64,000 bases of DNA from Brugia malayi (taxonomy: Eukaryota > Nematoda > Chromadorea > Rhabditida > Onchocercidae): assembly GCF_000002995.4 (NCBI RefSeq), contig NW_025062479.1:23060721-23124720 (forward strand). The letters are read 5' to 3'. Positions within the stretch are counted from its first letter, which is position 1. Every line of letters begins with the position of its first letter. Positions 35,775 through 48,090 of this stretch are shown piece after piece. The position numbers and the translations under genes are program-made. The notes beneath the pieces are model-generated. The model saw only the letters and a program-made list of their open reading frames with translations, was not told where the DNA came from and ran no database searches.

Positions 35775-38700
35775 TCATGAGATCAAAATTGGAAAGAAAT
35801 GAAAAATTATCAAAATCATAAAAATCACAAAGGTACCAGAAGCATTAGCAATTTGTGAATTAACTATGTAAACTTCGGTGAAATTTCCAATAAATTTTCT
35901 ACGAGACATTGTTACATTAAGAAATTCATATGGTTTTTTCTTGCTTACAGTAACAAACCGTATAACTGGTTCATACCGGAAATGTTCAAAGGTAACATTA
36001 TAGGTACCAGGTATTACTAAACGCCAAAAATCACCATCAGTACTACTTAATACAGTTTTACCGATATTGTCAATCGAAATTTGAACACCTGGTATTCCGA
36101 TACCATTTATTTCATCCAATACAAAACCCGAAATAGTATTATGAATCTAAATTTAATCGTAGAATTAATATATGCAGTGGTAAAAATGATTATTTCAGTT
36201 TTCAATTAATTAGAATACAGAACAAAAGATTTAAATCTGTAATATGCATTTTTCTCTGTTAATTATTAGTCATTGAAAATGTACATTAAAAAAAGGTTTT
36301 CAATATCATTCATATTATAATTATAATTAAAAGAAAACTTAAAATTGAAATTTATTTTAAAAAATCGATCGATAATGAAACTTTCTACTGCTTACCGTAA
36401 TTTCTACAGTATTTTCATAATTTTCTACCATATACATTTTTATTATATTTTTTCTGTTGATTGAAATTGAGCTCAAAATTTAAAATCAGTATGCCATGTC
36501 AAAGCCAATTGGAAGAAAACTTAAAATTGATAATATATTTAAAAAAATCGATCGATAATGAAACTTTTTACTGCTTACCGTATTTTCTACAGTATTTTCA
36601 CAATTTTCTACCATATACATTTTTATTATATTTTTTCTGTTGATTGAAATTGAGCTCAAAATTTAAAATCAGTATGCCATGTCAAAGCCAATTGGAAGAA
36701 AAATTAAAATTGATAATGTATTTAGAAAAATCGATCGATAATGAAACTTTTTCTGTTTACTGTATTTTCTACAGTATTTCCACAACTTCTACCGTATACA
36801 ATTTTATTATATTTCTTTTATTGATTGAAATTGAAATCAAAAATGCCATGTAAAATGTATTTTTAAAAAAATCGATCGACAATGAAACTACAGTATTTTC
36901 ACAGTATTTTCACAATTTCTACTGTATACATTTTTATTATATTTCTTCTGTTGATTGAAATTGAGCTCAAACTTTAAAATCAGTATGCTATGTCAAAGTG
37001 TTGAAATTAATATGTTTTTTATATAAAAATAAAGAAAAAATTAATTTCATATAAAAGTTTTAATATAATTAATGTGTTTTAATATTAAAATAAAAGTGTT
37101 AAAATGTGTGTATGCGTTAAAACCAAATTGTTAAAGTGTTTACCTTTTCAATAAAAGAAATTAGTGCAAATTTATGTTCATTCCATATTTGCTTCAATTG
37201 TTCATCACTTGAATACTTCACACAATTCATTTCAATTGTTAATTCGAAACAATTCGCAAATACATAATTCCAATCTTGCATTCCACCTAGAATCCATTCT
37301 TATCATTGCTCTTATCAATATGCATTTGCTAGAATTCATAACTTACAAACATAATTTAAATCAGTAATCGTTTAGAATTAATCAATAATACATCAAAAAC
37401 ACTACTACTTAGAGATCTCAAAAAAAAAAAAAAAACGGAAAAAAAATGAAAAAAATTAACCTGAAAAAAGATTGACCTAAAAAAAATGAAAAAAATTGAC
37501 CTGAAACACGATACCATTTATTACCATTTGTAATTCCTTCATCGAGGCTATCATCATCATGTTGATTTATACATCTTGGTCCCTAAATTTTTACATTTAT
37601 AATTATCAAACAAAAATAAATTACCCAATAAAATGGGAAAATTTTTGAGAGATTATTTAAGCGATAAATATGAGTTAACTTTTCAATGCAAAATTATTTA
37701 CCAAATTATTTTCTGATTGAGTTAACATTTCCAATCATTAAGTTATAAAAGCTAAAATAAAATTTCTCCTTTCATTCGTTCATTTACTTATATTTAATAA
37801 AATTTGCATATACCTTCTTCCACATATAGTGATGTGCTCTAGCATATAAGTATGAAAGTACCACGAAGAGTTTATGATCACCGGTTTTTGCTTCGATACC
37901 CTCAATTTTACCATCATCATAGGGAAAATTAACCACCAATGAACCATCATGCAAATTTGCTGACAGGACGAATGGTATTGATCTAAAATTTGAAATGTTA
38001 TCACTAAAATTTGATCCTGATTACTGATAGATCAAAGATTTGACAATGTCTTATAAAAACAAAAAAAAAGATTTTTTTCAAATTCAATAAAATTGTAATT
38101 TCATTTCGTACCTTGTCCATCGCATAACAGCACTAGTTTCCGGTTGAACATTACGGATCATTGCTGGATTTAGCCGTTGTGGAAAATCACGATTTAAGTC
38201 CACATTAGCAGCATTTGTTCGACCCTTAAATTGAAATTAATTTATTTAATTAAATGTTGCTCAATTGATAGAAATTCTAGAAAGTAAAGAAATATTACAA
38301 AAAAAGAATTAATAATAATAATTTATAATAGTTATAAATTTCTAAGAACCAAATCAGGCAACATTCTATGTTTAAACAAATTATATTGATCTTCGGATAA
38401 TTCCTCTTGTTTTTTTCAAAACTTTTTAGAGAATTATTGGCTCAAATTTAATGTGATGAAAAAAATAATTTAATTTTAATAGATAAAATTAATTTGTTAA
38501 CTTATTTTTTTAATTTTTCATGTTATGGTTTATTATATGCTGTAAATAAGGAACCTGAAGCCAACCATATTTTCCAGGAATAGCTACGGAAAATCCATCC
38601 GGATTCATTGTCGGTAAAAGATGAATTCGTGTCCTATTCACAAGTCTTGTTAGCACTTCATTTTTTCCATAATTTATGACTAAAATATTTGCCAAACAGA

Positions 38701-39727
38701 GTAATAATTCTCTACCTGATATCTGAAAAAAGAATTTTCATTTTTTTTCACATTTATCTTCCAAAATATTTTTATTATAAACTTTGATTCAATTTTTGAA
38801 ATCATAAAATTTAAAAAATATTTTCATAAAATGCAATTAATTCCACATTTAAGTAACTAAATAATCTTTCATAAATTTTTAATTTCATCAAATTTTTTAA
38901 AAATTTTTTAAAAAAAAGCAAATATTTTACCTCATTACCATGAATATTAGCAACATATTTAAATTCTGGTATTCCGGGCAAATGTTTCATTGGATTTTTT
39001 CCAATTGCTAATACAATTAATGGTCTACCTTGCAATGATTTACCAATTTCATATAAATATGTTATATGCGGGTATTTCTCATGTAAACTCTACAAATATT
39101 TTTTTTTTTTTTGTAAATTAAAAAAAATAAAATTTAAAAAAATAAATAAAATAAAACAAAATATGCGACATATATATTACTAACAATTAATAATGTCATA
39201 TCAAATCAATGCAAAATGCTGCAAATTTTGTCATTTCATTGTTAACTTATTTGAACAAATAAACAAATAAACAAAAATAAACAAACAAAAAAAAAAAGAA
39301 AAACAAACAGTTAATTCATTTAAAATTTCTTCATTAGTATGAACTTTAATTTGCATCGTTTCATTGAAATAACCAATCCTTTGCATTATTGTTGTATAAT
39401 TTTCCATCGTATTATCGTTTTCTAATTCTCTGATAATTTCCTATAAACAAACAAAAAAAAAAAAAAGTTATATCTAATAATTTCTTTTTTCAATTTGATA
39501 AACAAATTTGATTAATTAAAAGCTAAAATTTTTGAATTCATTGATGAGAAAATAAATTATTTTAAACAATGAAAATTAGCTTTGGAAATAAAAATGTTTT
39601 ATTATTTGATAAATTAATAAAATTAGCAAAGGTAAAAAAAAAAAAAAATTTGACATACATTGGTGTCAATTTCGCATTCTCCCAAATATACAATAATTAA
39701 GAAAAAATATATAATTCGATTTGACAT
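35775..39727 (-). CDS. M14B metallocarboxypeptidase (CPE/CPM/CPD-type), probably GPI-anchored
   Basis: Nine exons downwards: 39727-39659, 39440-39309, 39089-38931, 38722-38555, 38224-38112, 37982-37814, 37582-37501, 37286-37144, 36146-35775; 468 residues. A signal peptide (residues 1-18) leads into an M14 domain with every key residue present: zinc ligands in HGNE (H117, E120) and SANLHDG (H225), substrate-binding NR (N187, R188), QDWNY (Y305) and catalytic Glu in FELTIEMNC (E316). PEFKYVANIHGNE, NPDGF and GITNG are M14B hallmarks. A transthyretin-like domain follows (GFVLDEINGIGIPGVQISI onwards, from about 350). The last 20 residues are hydrophobic after NASG, resembling a GPI signal as in carboxypeptidase M. 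The enzyme should remove C-terminal Lys/Arg from peptides at the cell surface or in the secretory pathway. Which M14B class it belongs to is open. Confidence 0.93.
36355..36995. repeat. Four direct repeats of about 140-185 bp in the last intron of the carboxypeptidase gene
   Basis: The word aatcgatcga(t/c)aatgaaac recurs near 36363, 36546, 36729 and 36870. It is followed by tttctacagtattttca-type text and ttgattgaaattgagctcaa. Copies 1 and 2 span about 182 bp and the others are shortened. Each carries pseudo-splice-acceptor words (ttctacag) on the plus strand. Confidence 0.85.
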
Positions 39728-42224
39728 GATATATTTCACATCTGAAATAATAATTAATAAATGATTGACAGTAGAAAATTGAGTTCTTAATTTTTTTTTT
39801 TAACGTTTTTAATAAATTTTATGATAAAATTTCTCCAAATAGGAATATTTTAAATAAAACTTAAAAATATTCCTAAAAAAAAAGCTTAGAAAAAAAGTAT
39901 TGTCTTATAAATGTTAAATAATACTTAACTTTAAGCTTTTTTTTTTTAAAAAAAAGATAAGACTAATTTTTAAAGCAATTTTAAAATAAACCGAAATAAA
40001 ATTTAATTTTGGGATGATCCATGCAATTTCATTTTAATTTTACACCAAAATTACTTCTTTTCTATTCTCACTTATCATTAACATGAATTTATCAGAATTA
40101 CTTTGGGTGATATTTGATAAATGTATGAAATATGGGTTTTTGCTAGAAAATGAAATTAAAAGAGAAAGAAGAAATATCGATAAAAGTGCATTAGCTGAAA
40201 TTGCTAATAGCATATGAAAAATTATAATTAAAATCTATTCGAAATAAAATAAATGATATTTGATTATTTGTGATATTTAATGAAATGAAATAAACATTAA
40301 CAAATAGTTTATGCAAATAAATAAAACTTAGTTATATCAAAAAATAAAAATAAATAAAAAATGAAATTTGATTATTTACACAAATGTAAATATCCATTTC
40401 ACCTCACAATGATACTTTATCAATAATTAGATTAATTAGTCTTTTTTAAGTAATACTTTGAAATGAAGAAATTTTTCTTTCTAATTCATATATACTTTTA
40501 AGATTATCAATTTTTTAAATTTTAATACAAAAAATTTAATAGAAGACAGCTCAGCTTTTTTAATTAAAATAAAATGAAACTAAAAAAAAAAAAAAACTTT
40601 GCATTGATTTATTTAAATAAGTTTTAAGTTTTATCTTAATTCTAACATTAACAATTAAAATGATAATTTTTATCAAAAAAATAAAATATCAAAATTTAAA
40701 AATATTTGAAAGGAAAGACAAAAACACAGAAAAGAAATAAAAGCTTTTATCATAAATAAAGAAATGCTAAAATCGGGGAAATTTTTTTTGTTTTTTCTCT
40801 TAAAAGCTTAAAAGAATTTTTTTTTTTTTTTAACATTTGGAATTAAATTTGAGGAATGATTCATCCAATATAATCGATAATAATTTTGAACAAAACAACA
40901 ACTGACATTTAGAATAAACATTTTGAAAATAACAATGAAAATTTGTTAATTTTAAATGCTAAATGAAATGAAGGAAAAATTATATTTTATTGATTTTTTT
41001 TATAAAATACTTATACTATTTAATTTATTTTTTTTTTTTTTTTGAAAATAAAATTCAAAGAAACTAAGAAAAATAAATTAATATAATTTCTACCGGAAAT
41101 TTAACATTTTCTATTCTACCGGATTATATATGTTATTTAAAAACTATTACGTTTTTCTGAATAAGCCTAAAATTTTAGATAGTGATAATAATTTGTTATA
41201 TTTTGCGAATCTAACAGAAATTTTTTAGCAGAAAGCATGAAGAGTTATCGATAGGAATTTTAGGTTTCAAAAGTATCTCCCCAGAATATTAATCTTTGAT
41301 TTTGCTAAAACCGGAAATTTTACTCATACGTTTTTTTCCTGATCAGAAAGTATATTTCAAGTTGCTAACTTATTTATTCAGAGTGCAATTCTTTTTTTTT
41401 TTTGAACTTGTTTATGAGAATAATAATGCAGTAAGAAGTGAAAACTTTTTCCAGAATATCAGTGATCAATTTTTCCGGTTTATGCAATTATCAATTGTAT
41501 TTCTTTTCCTGATCTAATTTTAACAACTAAACGAAAATTGTTTAATTAATTAGTTTCTTTTATAAATAATTATTTTTTAATTTATCAAATTTTAAAAATT
41601 GATTTTTTTTTTTTGCTATCTGTTATTCTCATTTATGCTAATTAACAATTTTAGTTTTAGTGATAACAAAAGAAAATTATTCTTATCAAAAAAAAAAAAA
41701 AAAGAGACTTTTGAAAAAAGTTTGAAAGATTTTTTATTAAATTTGATCAGAAGTAAAATGATAATAACATGATTGATAAGAAAGGAGTAAAATAAATTTG
41801 TGTTTATTACAGAGAATAAATTTTGAAATAATTTAATAAGAAATGAATAATTAATTGATAGCCAAAAAATGCGAAATAATATTGGAAAATTATAAAAATT
41901 AAAATTTGAGTAATTTCTTATTTTTAATTTTTTACCAAAATAAAAAAAGTAAAAACAAAAATAAAATTATCAAATGATTAAGAATAATTTATTTCTTAGT
42001 GAAAATTTTAATTAAAATTTAAATGGGAATGAAGAAGACAGTAATTTAGTATTTTATTACAATAATTCTCAGTTATAAAGTCATTAATAAAATGAATAAT
42101 GATTTTAAAAAAAATAATTTAAATTGCAAAAGAAGAGTCTTTGACCTTTAGCATTCAATTATACAATATTTCCGAATATAACCGAAATAGGAAATAAATT
42201 CATGGATGAACACATTGCTGTTAA
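39728..42224. other. Intergenic region upstream of the carboxypeptidase gene
   Basis: AT-rich and low-complexity. Promoter and any 5' UTR of the minus-strand carboxypeptidase should start here. A 73-codon plus-strand open frame at 41296-41517 is mostly Phe/Leu/Ile and I regard it as chance. Confidence 0.5.
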
Positions 42225-42610
42225 ATTAATGGTATTCCGGAATGCAATTTGTATAGAAACATATTACTATTAAATGTACTATTCCGAAATGCAGTCTATA
42301 CAGCTAACAAATTATAATGTTCCAGAATATGTCTACATAGCTAACAAATTATAATATTCCGGAATGCAATCTATATAGCTACCAAATTATAATATTTCGG
42401 AATGCATCTACATAGCTAACAAATTATAATATTTCGGAATGCAGTCTATATAGCTACCAAATTATAATATTTCGAAGTGCAATCTATATAGCTGGCAAAT
42501 TATAATATTCCGGAATGCGTCTACATAGCTAACAAGTTATAATAATCCGGAATGCAGTTTATATATCAACCGAATTATAGTATTCCGGAATGCAATCCAT
42601 ATAATCGATG
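42225..42610. repeat. Tandem repeat of 37-39 bp carrying attccggaat palindromes
   Basis: About ten diverged copies of a unit that reads attataatat tccggaatgc a(a/g)tctatatagctaacaa. Many copies contain a perfect 10-bp palindrome attccggaat. Diverged spacing suggests an old array. No frame is maintained. Confidence 0.85.
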
Positions 42611-43535
42611 ATTTATAATAAATTATAATTGATATAAGAAATCATAAAATTTCCATTTAGTTATGAAACTAAATAAAAGAAAAAAAAAAAAGAATTTTTT
42701 AGAATGAAAAATCTTACATAATTTAAAAAATTCGCATTAATTTCGTTTTATAAATTACTTACAAATAATTAATTAATATATAAAATTATATAATTTTATT
42801 ATAACTTATATAAATTGTTAACTTTTTTGAATTTATCACATAATTATAACAATAAAAAAAAAAGAAATGGAAGAAATAAAATGAAGCAAATAAAAGTTTA
42901 ATTGTTGATTTAATAATAACTTATATTCGTAAGATGGAATAATCAAGAAAAGTAAGATAATAAAGTATAATCAATTTTTAGATCACAATATTCTACTTTA
43001 CTTATTGCTCTCTCAAAGTTAATGCAATCATTTTTTCTGATTACTTGTGATCATAATGATCGTTAATTAATGATTGCATCAAAATAGCATTCAATTATTT
43101 CTAGTAAATTGTTATCAATAGCTGATAAAATTATCAATGATTGATTGATTAATTTGTTTCTTCGAATATTTGTTAAATAATTATCATTTATTTTCCTTAT
43201 TAATACAAATTATTTATTATTGTATGCTTAAAAAGTAATATTTTTATCAATTAAATCATAGATTTGCCAAAAAAAAAAAGAAAATTCTAACACTTTAATT
43301 TTGAATAAATGTAAAAAAAAAATAAAAAAGTAAAAAACAAAATTTTTAAATTTTTTTTAGTTATAATTGGAAAAAAAAGTTTTGACAAAATTATTTATCC
43401 AAATTTTTAAGTTAATTCAGAAAATTAAAAGAAAATTTTATGATAGAAATAACATTATGATAAAGAGTTGAAATTTTCTTACGGATTTCATACTAAATTA
43501 TTAAAATGAAAAGATTAGATCGAAACATAGAAAAC
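42611..43535. other. AT-rich spacer between two arrays
   Basis: No exon or repeat of note. Contains a run of short A tracts and atgattgattgattaat near 43140. Confidence 0.45.
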
Positions 43536-44640
43536 TGTTGCAATGCTAATTTGCGCCCTTATCTAAAGTAAGAAATGACAACGACTGTTATCAGTTATCA
43601 ATGCTAATTTGCGCCAATATCTAAAGTAAGAAATAATAATGACTGTTGCAATGGTAATTTGCGCCAATATATAAAGTAAAGAATGATAAAGAGTGCTACA
43701 ATGGTTATTTGCGCTAGTATCTAAAGAAATAATAAAAAGTGTTACAATGGTAATTTGCGCCAGTATCTAAAGAAATGATAAAAAGTGTTACAATGGTTAT
43801 TTGCGCCAGTATCTAAAGAAATGATAAAAAGTGTTACAATGGTTATTTGCGCCAGTATCTAAAGAAATGATAAAAAGTGTTACAATGGTAATTTGCGCCA
43901 ATATCTAAAGAAACGATAAAAAGTGTTACAATGGTAATTTGCGCCAGTATCTAAAGAAAAGTGTTACAATCGTTATTTGCGCCAGTATCTAAAGAAATGA
44001 TAAAAAGTGTTACAATGGTTATTTGCGCCAGTATCTAAAGAAATGATAAAAAGTGTTACAATGGTAATTTGCGCCAATATCTAAAGAAAAGTGTTACAAT
44101 GGTTATTTGCGCCAGTATCTAAAGAAATGATAAAAAGTGTTACAATGGTTATTTGCGCCAGTATCTAAAGAAATGATAAAAAGTGTTACAATGGTTATTT
44201 GCGCCAGTATCTAAAGAAATGATAAAAAGTGTTACAATGGTTATTTGCGCCAGTATCTGAAGAAATGATAAAAAGTGTTACAATGGTTATTTGCGCCAGT
44301 ATCTAAAGAAATGATAAAAAGTGTTACAATGGTTATTTGCGCCAGTATCTAAAGAAATGATAAAAAGTGTTACAATGTTTATTTGCGCCAGTATCTGGAG
44401 AAATGATAAAAAGTGTTACAATGGTTATTTGCGCCAGTATCTAAAGAAATGATAAAAAGTGTTACAATGGTTATTTGCGCCAGTATCTAAAGAAATGATA
44501 AAAAGTGTTACAATGGTTATTTGCGCCAGTATCTGAAGAAATGATAAAAAGTGTTACAATGGTTATTTGCGCCAGTATCTAAAGAAATGATAAAAAGTGT
44601 TACAATGGTAATTTGCGCCAATATCTAAAGTAAGAAATGG
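43536..44640. repeat. 46-bp tandem array, about 24 copies
   Basis: The unit is caatggttatttgcgccagt followed by atctaaagaaatgataaaaagtgtta. Spacing between ttgcgccagt words is 46 bp in the core, for example 43801 and 43847. Edge copies (43540-43720) are diverged and a few internal copies lack about 12 bp. No reading frame persists. Central copies are nearly identical, indicating recent homogenisation. Confidence 0.95.
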
Positions 44641-46950
44641 TAAAGATAGATGGAAGAGAATAAGCTGTCAGTTTGAGGCAGCTGTTTCATTCATTACAAA
44701 CAAACGTTCTGCGCCCATTCGCTACTTCCAAAGACTTTGCAATTGCGATAAAATGATATATTTTATGATGGCTTTTTGCTACGGTTCACTTTATTTTATT
44801 TCTCTTTGAAGTGACCGTCATCTATTGGCTAAATTTATTCCATCCGATCTAAACTTTATTCAACTTTCATCCATTTAACTTATTTATTCAGTAATTGTTA
44901 TTCTTATTTTTGTAATTTTCATTTTTTTTTTTTGATACCTAAATAATTTGTTAGAAAAATACTTAAATAATTTGTTAGAAAAATTTTAATTGAAAAAAAA
45001 TTTTTTATACATTATCATATTTATTAATTTTTCTAATCTATGTTACTTTCAACTTTTTTAAAACATTTTGATTTAAAATTTAAACATTTCAAATTAATTT
45101 TTGATTGAGAATTTTTCAGTCTTTTTTTCATTCTAATTAGATTATTCAATCTTGAATGAATTTAAAAAAAAAAAAAAAAAGAATGAACTTTACTTATTAT
45201 CAATGTCATTTTCTTTTATTTTATTAATAGAATTATATTAATTTATTGTATTACAATTAATAATTTTAATAAAATGAAATGATTACACAATATGAAATTA
45301 AACTAATTGCATTGTTTGAAAGTAAATTTGATTTTAAAAAATAATTCAAAGGAAATTAAAATGAATTTTTTTATCTCTTTGCTTTGGTTTTTTTTAAACC
45401 ATGGATTTTTTATTTATTTACTCTAATTAGCAACATCCAATTAAGTATGACTAATCGGATGAGACAGCTATTAGATATTCAAATATCAAATTTAATAATG
45501 TTTCTCAAAATTATCCTAAAAAAGCTGCAAGAATAAATATTATTAAATTTTTTGAAATAAAAAATATTTAAAAATTGACAAAACAATTTCAATTAACATG
45601 TAAACATTAACAATAATTGGTGAATTTCTCTTAAAAATTGATCAATTAATGATCCAAAAATTCGTCTTATTTCATTGATTCAAATTTAAATTTGCATTTT
45701 CAAGTTGCTTTTTTAAAACTTTTTATTTTCAAAACTAATTTTTTTGCTATAAAATCATCTAATTAAATATGAATTATTATAATAACTATCAAAACAAATA
45801 ATAAAAACATAAATTAGAATTCTAACTTGAAATATTCAATCATTTGACAATAAAAACTAATTGAAAAAGTGTAAATTAAAAATGAAAATTTTCGTCGATT
45901 GTGTAAATTAAAATTTTAAATATTTTATTCAAATCTTTTTTTTTAGCCGACAAAAAAAAAACAACAACAAATTTGCTTTCTTGATACTATGAACAATGTT
46001 AATTATACCATTCCGTACGAAATGAAATTCCAGAATTGTAATGAGACATCCGGTTGTGAAAGCATGCAAATGCTTTCATTAATCATGCAAGAACAGAATG
46101 AGCAATTTGTAAAATAATCCAACAAAGCACATCGACTTCTAATCGTAAACAATTTCAACTAATATTCTAATATTAATCAATGAGAGCATAAAATGAAAAT
46201 TATTTCATAAATATAAATTCAATTTTCATTGCTTATTGTAATTTTACTAAATTTAAAAAAGAAAAAAAAAGAGAGAAAATGAAACAAATTTTAGCAAATG
46301 ATTTGAAATTTTTTAAATGAACAATAAAAAAAAAAATTCACAAACAATAAACTTAAATATTTTGCTAAAATGCTAAAATGGAAATGCTAAATGCTAAACA
46401 GTTAAAGGAAAAATAAATTTAAATGGTAGAAAAAATAAAATAAAATATATATTTTTATTGTATTTTGTTATTTATGACAAATTTTAGCAATTCATTGATG
46501 CATTTGAAAGAATAAATTCTCGCATAGATGCAAAATTCGTTTCTTTCATCCTTTATGAATTTTCTAAATTTAAAATTACATTGAATGATTGTTTATTCTA
46601 TTTTTATTTTTATTTTTATTTTTTCACAAATAGTAAAGATTATCGGTTAACTCAGTGATTTTTGATCATAAAATTTTTTTTTTTTTTTTTTTTTCATCGT
46701 TTTTTGATCATTATGAATTATTTTTTAAAATGTTTATTTAAATTAATAATAGTAATTGAAATAAAAATTACTAAAAAATTTTAATTTATGCAAATTTAAA
46801 TTAAAATATATGAAAATAAATTAAAAAATATTCTTTTTTTCTATTTATATAATAAAAAAAGAAATTTTCACTTTTAATAATTGATGAGTACAACGAATAC
46901 TTCTTAATAATATTAATTGTGTTTGCTAAAATGCATAAGCAATTTGCAAC
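44641..46950. other. Intergenic region
   Basis: The first 230 bases after the array (44641-44880) are less AT-biased, with words such as ctgcgcccattcgctac, but carry no ORF. The rest is AT-rich. A possible short plus-strand exon at 45989-46117 is listed separately. Confidence 0.45.
45989..46117 (+). CDS. Possible first exon or small ORF, 42 codons
   Basis: After an acceptor tttttttttag (ending 45946), an ATG at 45989 opens 42 codons to TAA at 46115. The peptide (MNNVNYTIPYEMKFQNCNET and onward, rich in Gln, Asn and Met) is less biased than chance frames here. A donor gtaaaat at 46109 would let it splice onward, perhaps to the unresolved plus-strand exons at 49.5 kb, but phases do not join directly. 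Unrecognised and weak. Confidence 0.25.
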   Translation: MNNVNYTIPYEMKFQNCNETSGCESMQMLSLIMQEQNEQFVK

Positions 46951-48090
46951 TTAGTAAGATTTTTGCGCAACAGCGATGAAATTTAGTAAGACTTTTGCGC
47001 ACCAAAAGTATTTCATTACCGTATATTTGCTTTTTTCTTTCGATTTTTTCAATTTAGACTTTCCGGAATGTATAGATTTGCTCGTTGAACTTACTGGTTT
47101 CTCTTCGGTAAGCATAGTTTTGGCTAATTCTTGTAAAGCTAATATTCTGAAAATCACTGATCATTTTAAAATTTCCATCAACAACGAAATAGCTTATCTT
47201 AGAGATAACAAAAAAAAAAAAACTTATCGATTAGTGAAAAGTATTTTAAAAAAGCAAAATTAAATATTATTATTTTGTTATTTGCTAGAGCTGTACGAAA
47301 ATGAATGAAATGGAAAAATTAAATTTTAATTGTTTATAAAATTTAAAATTGTTTTCATTCATATTTACATATTTTTGTTTGTTTGTTTGTTTTTTACCGT
47401 CGATATTTCAGAGTGATCATTTGTGTACGTATGGAATGCATTAATTGCATTGATTTGTTTGCTGAATCAATTTGAAATTGTTTTACTCTTTCTTCATCTT
47501 GCACAAATCGATCTAAATTTAATTAAAATTTATAATATACAAATTTAGATACAAACTTTTTTATATTTGTGTTATGGTATGATAAAAATTTAAAAAAACT
47601 CTTCGTGTTTTTGTTTTTTCTTTTTTAAAATTGTTTATTTGAATTGATAAGAATTAAAATTAATATCAGTGCTTTTATTAATTTCTATAAAACGCTTCAA
47701 CTTTCTCGTTTTAATCCTAAAAAAAATTTTAAAAAATGCTAAGATGAAAGAGCATTTAAATGCTTTCTTATTAATGAATATGCCAATGTTTCATTTAAAT
47801 TTATTTTTAAATAAATCTTTATTTTCATTTATTATTTTTATATTTTTAAATAATTCTAAACTTTTATTTACTTAAATTTATTTTTAAATAATTCATTTAA
47901 AAATGAAAAGCATACAAAAGATTATAGCAACAGATGCAAAAAATGCAATTAATCCGAGCCAATAAATAATAAATGAAATTGTCATCGTTGTTTGAAGTTT
48001 TGTTTGAAAGCCAAGTGATTTCAATAAATTACTAGCATATGCGGTACTTAGCAATGATAATACTATCAGACATATTTTATCCATTATCAT
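46951..48090 (-). CDS. Small single-pass membrane protein, unknown family
   Basis: Three exons downwards: 48090-47916, 47512-47398, 47146-46951; joins keep phase (T|AT and CG|A) and give 161 residues. Residues 1-19 form a signal peptide ending AYA|S. A TM helix covers about 39-58 (ISFIIYWLGLIAFFASVAII), followed by a cytosolic tail with a likely helix or coiled coil (RFVQDEERVKQFQ to about 110) and a Ser/Lys-rich end. The acceptor atatttag sits right before the ATG, fitting trans-splicing. The 3' end is uncertain: a good donor (gtaatg) occurs at 47019, and reading through it adds 22 residues to a TAA at 46951. A further exon is possible but none was found. I do not recognise the family. Confidence 0.65.

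Noticed and set aside
41296..41517. 73-codon plus-strand frame
   Set aside because: Phe/Leu/Ile-rich translation of poly-T-containing DNA, with no splice sites or motif.
46976..47263. Plus-strand 95-codon frame
   Set aside because: Antisense shadow of the well-supported minus-strand exon 47146-47020; the minus model has splice and phase support.
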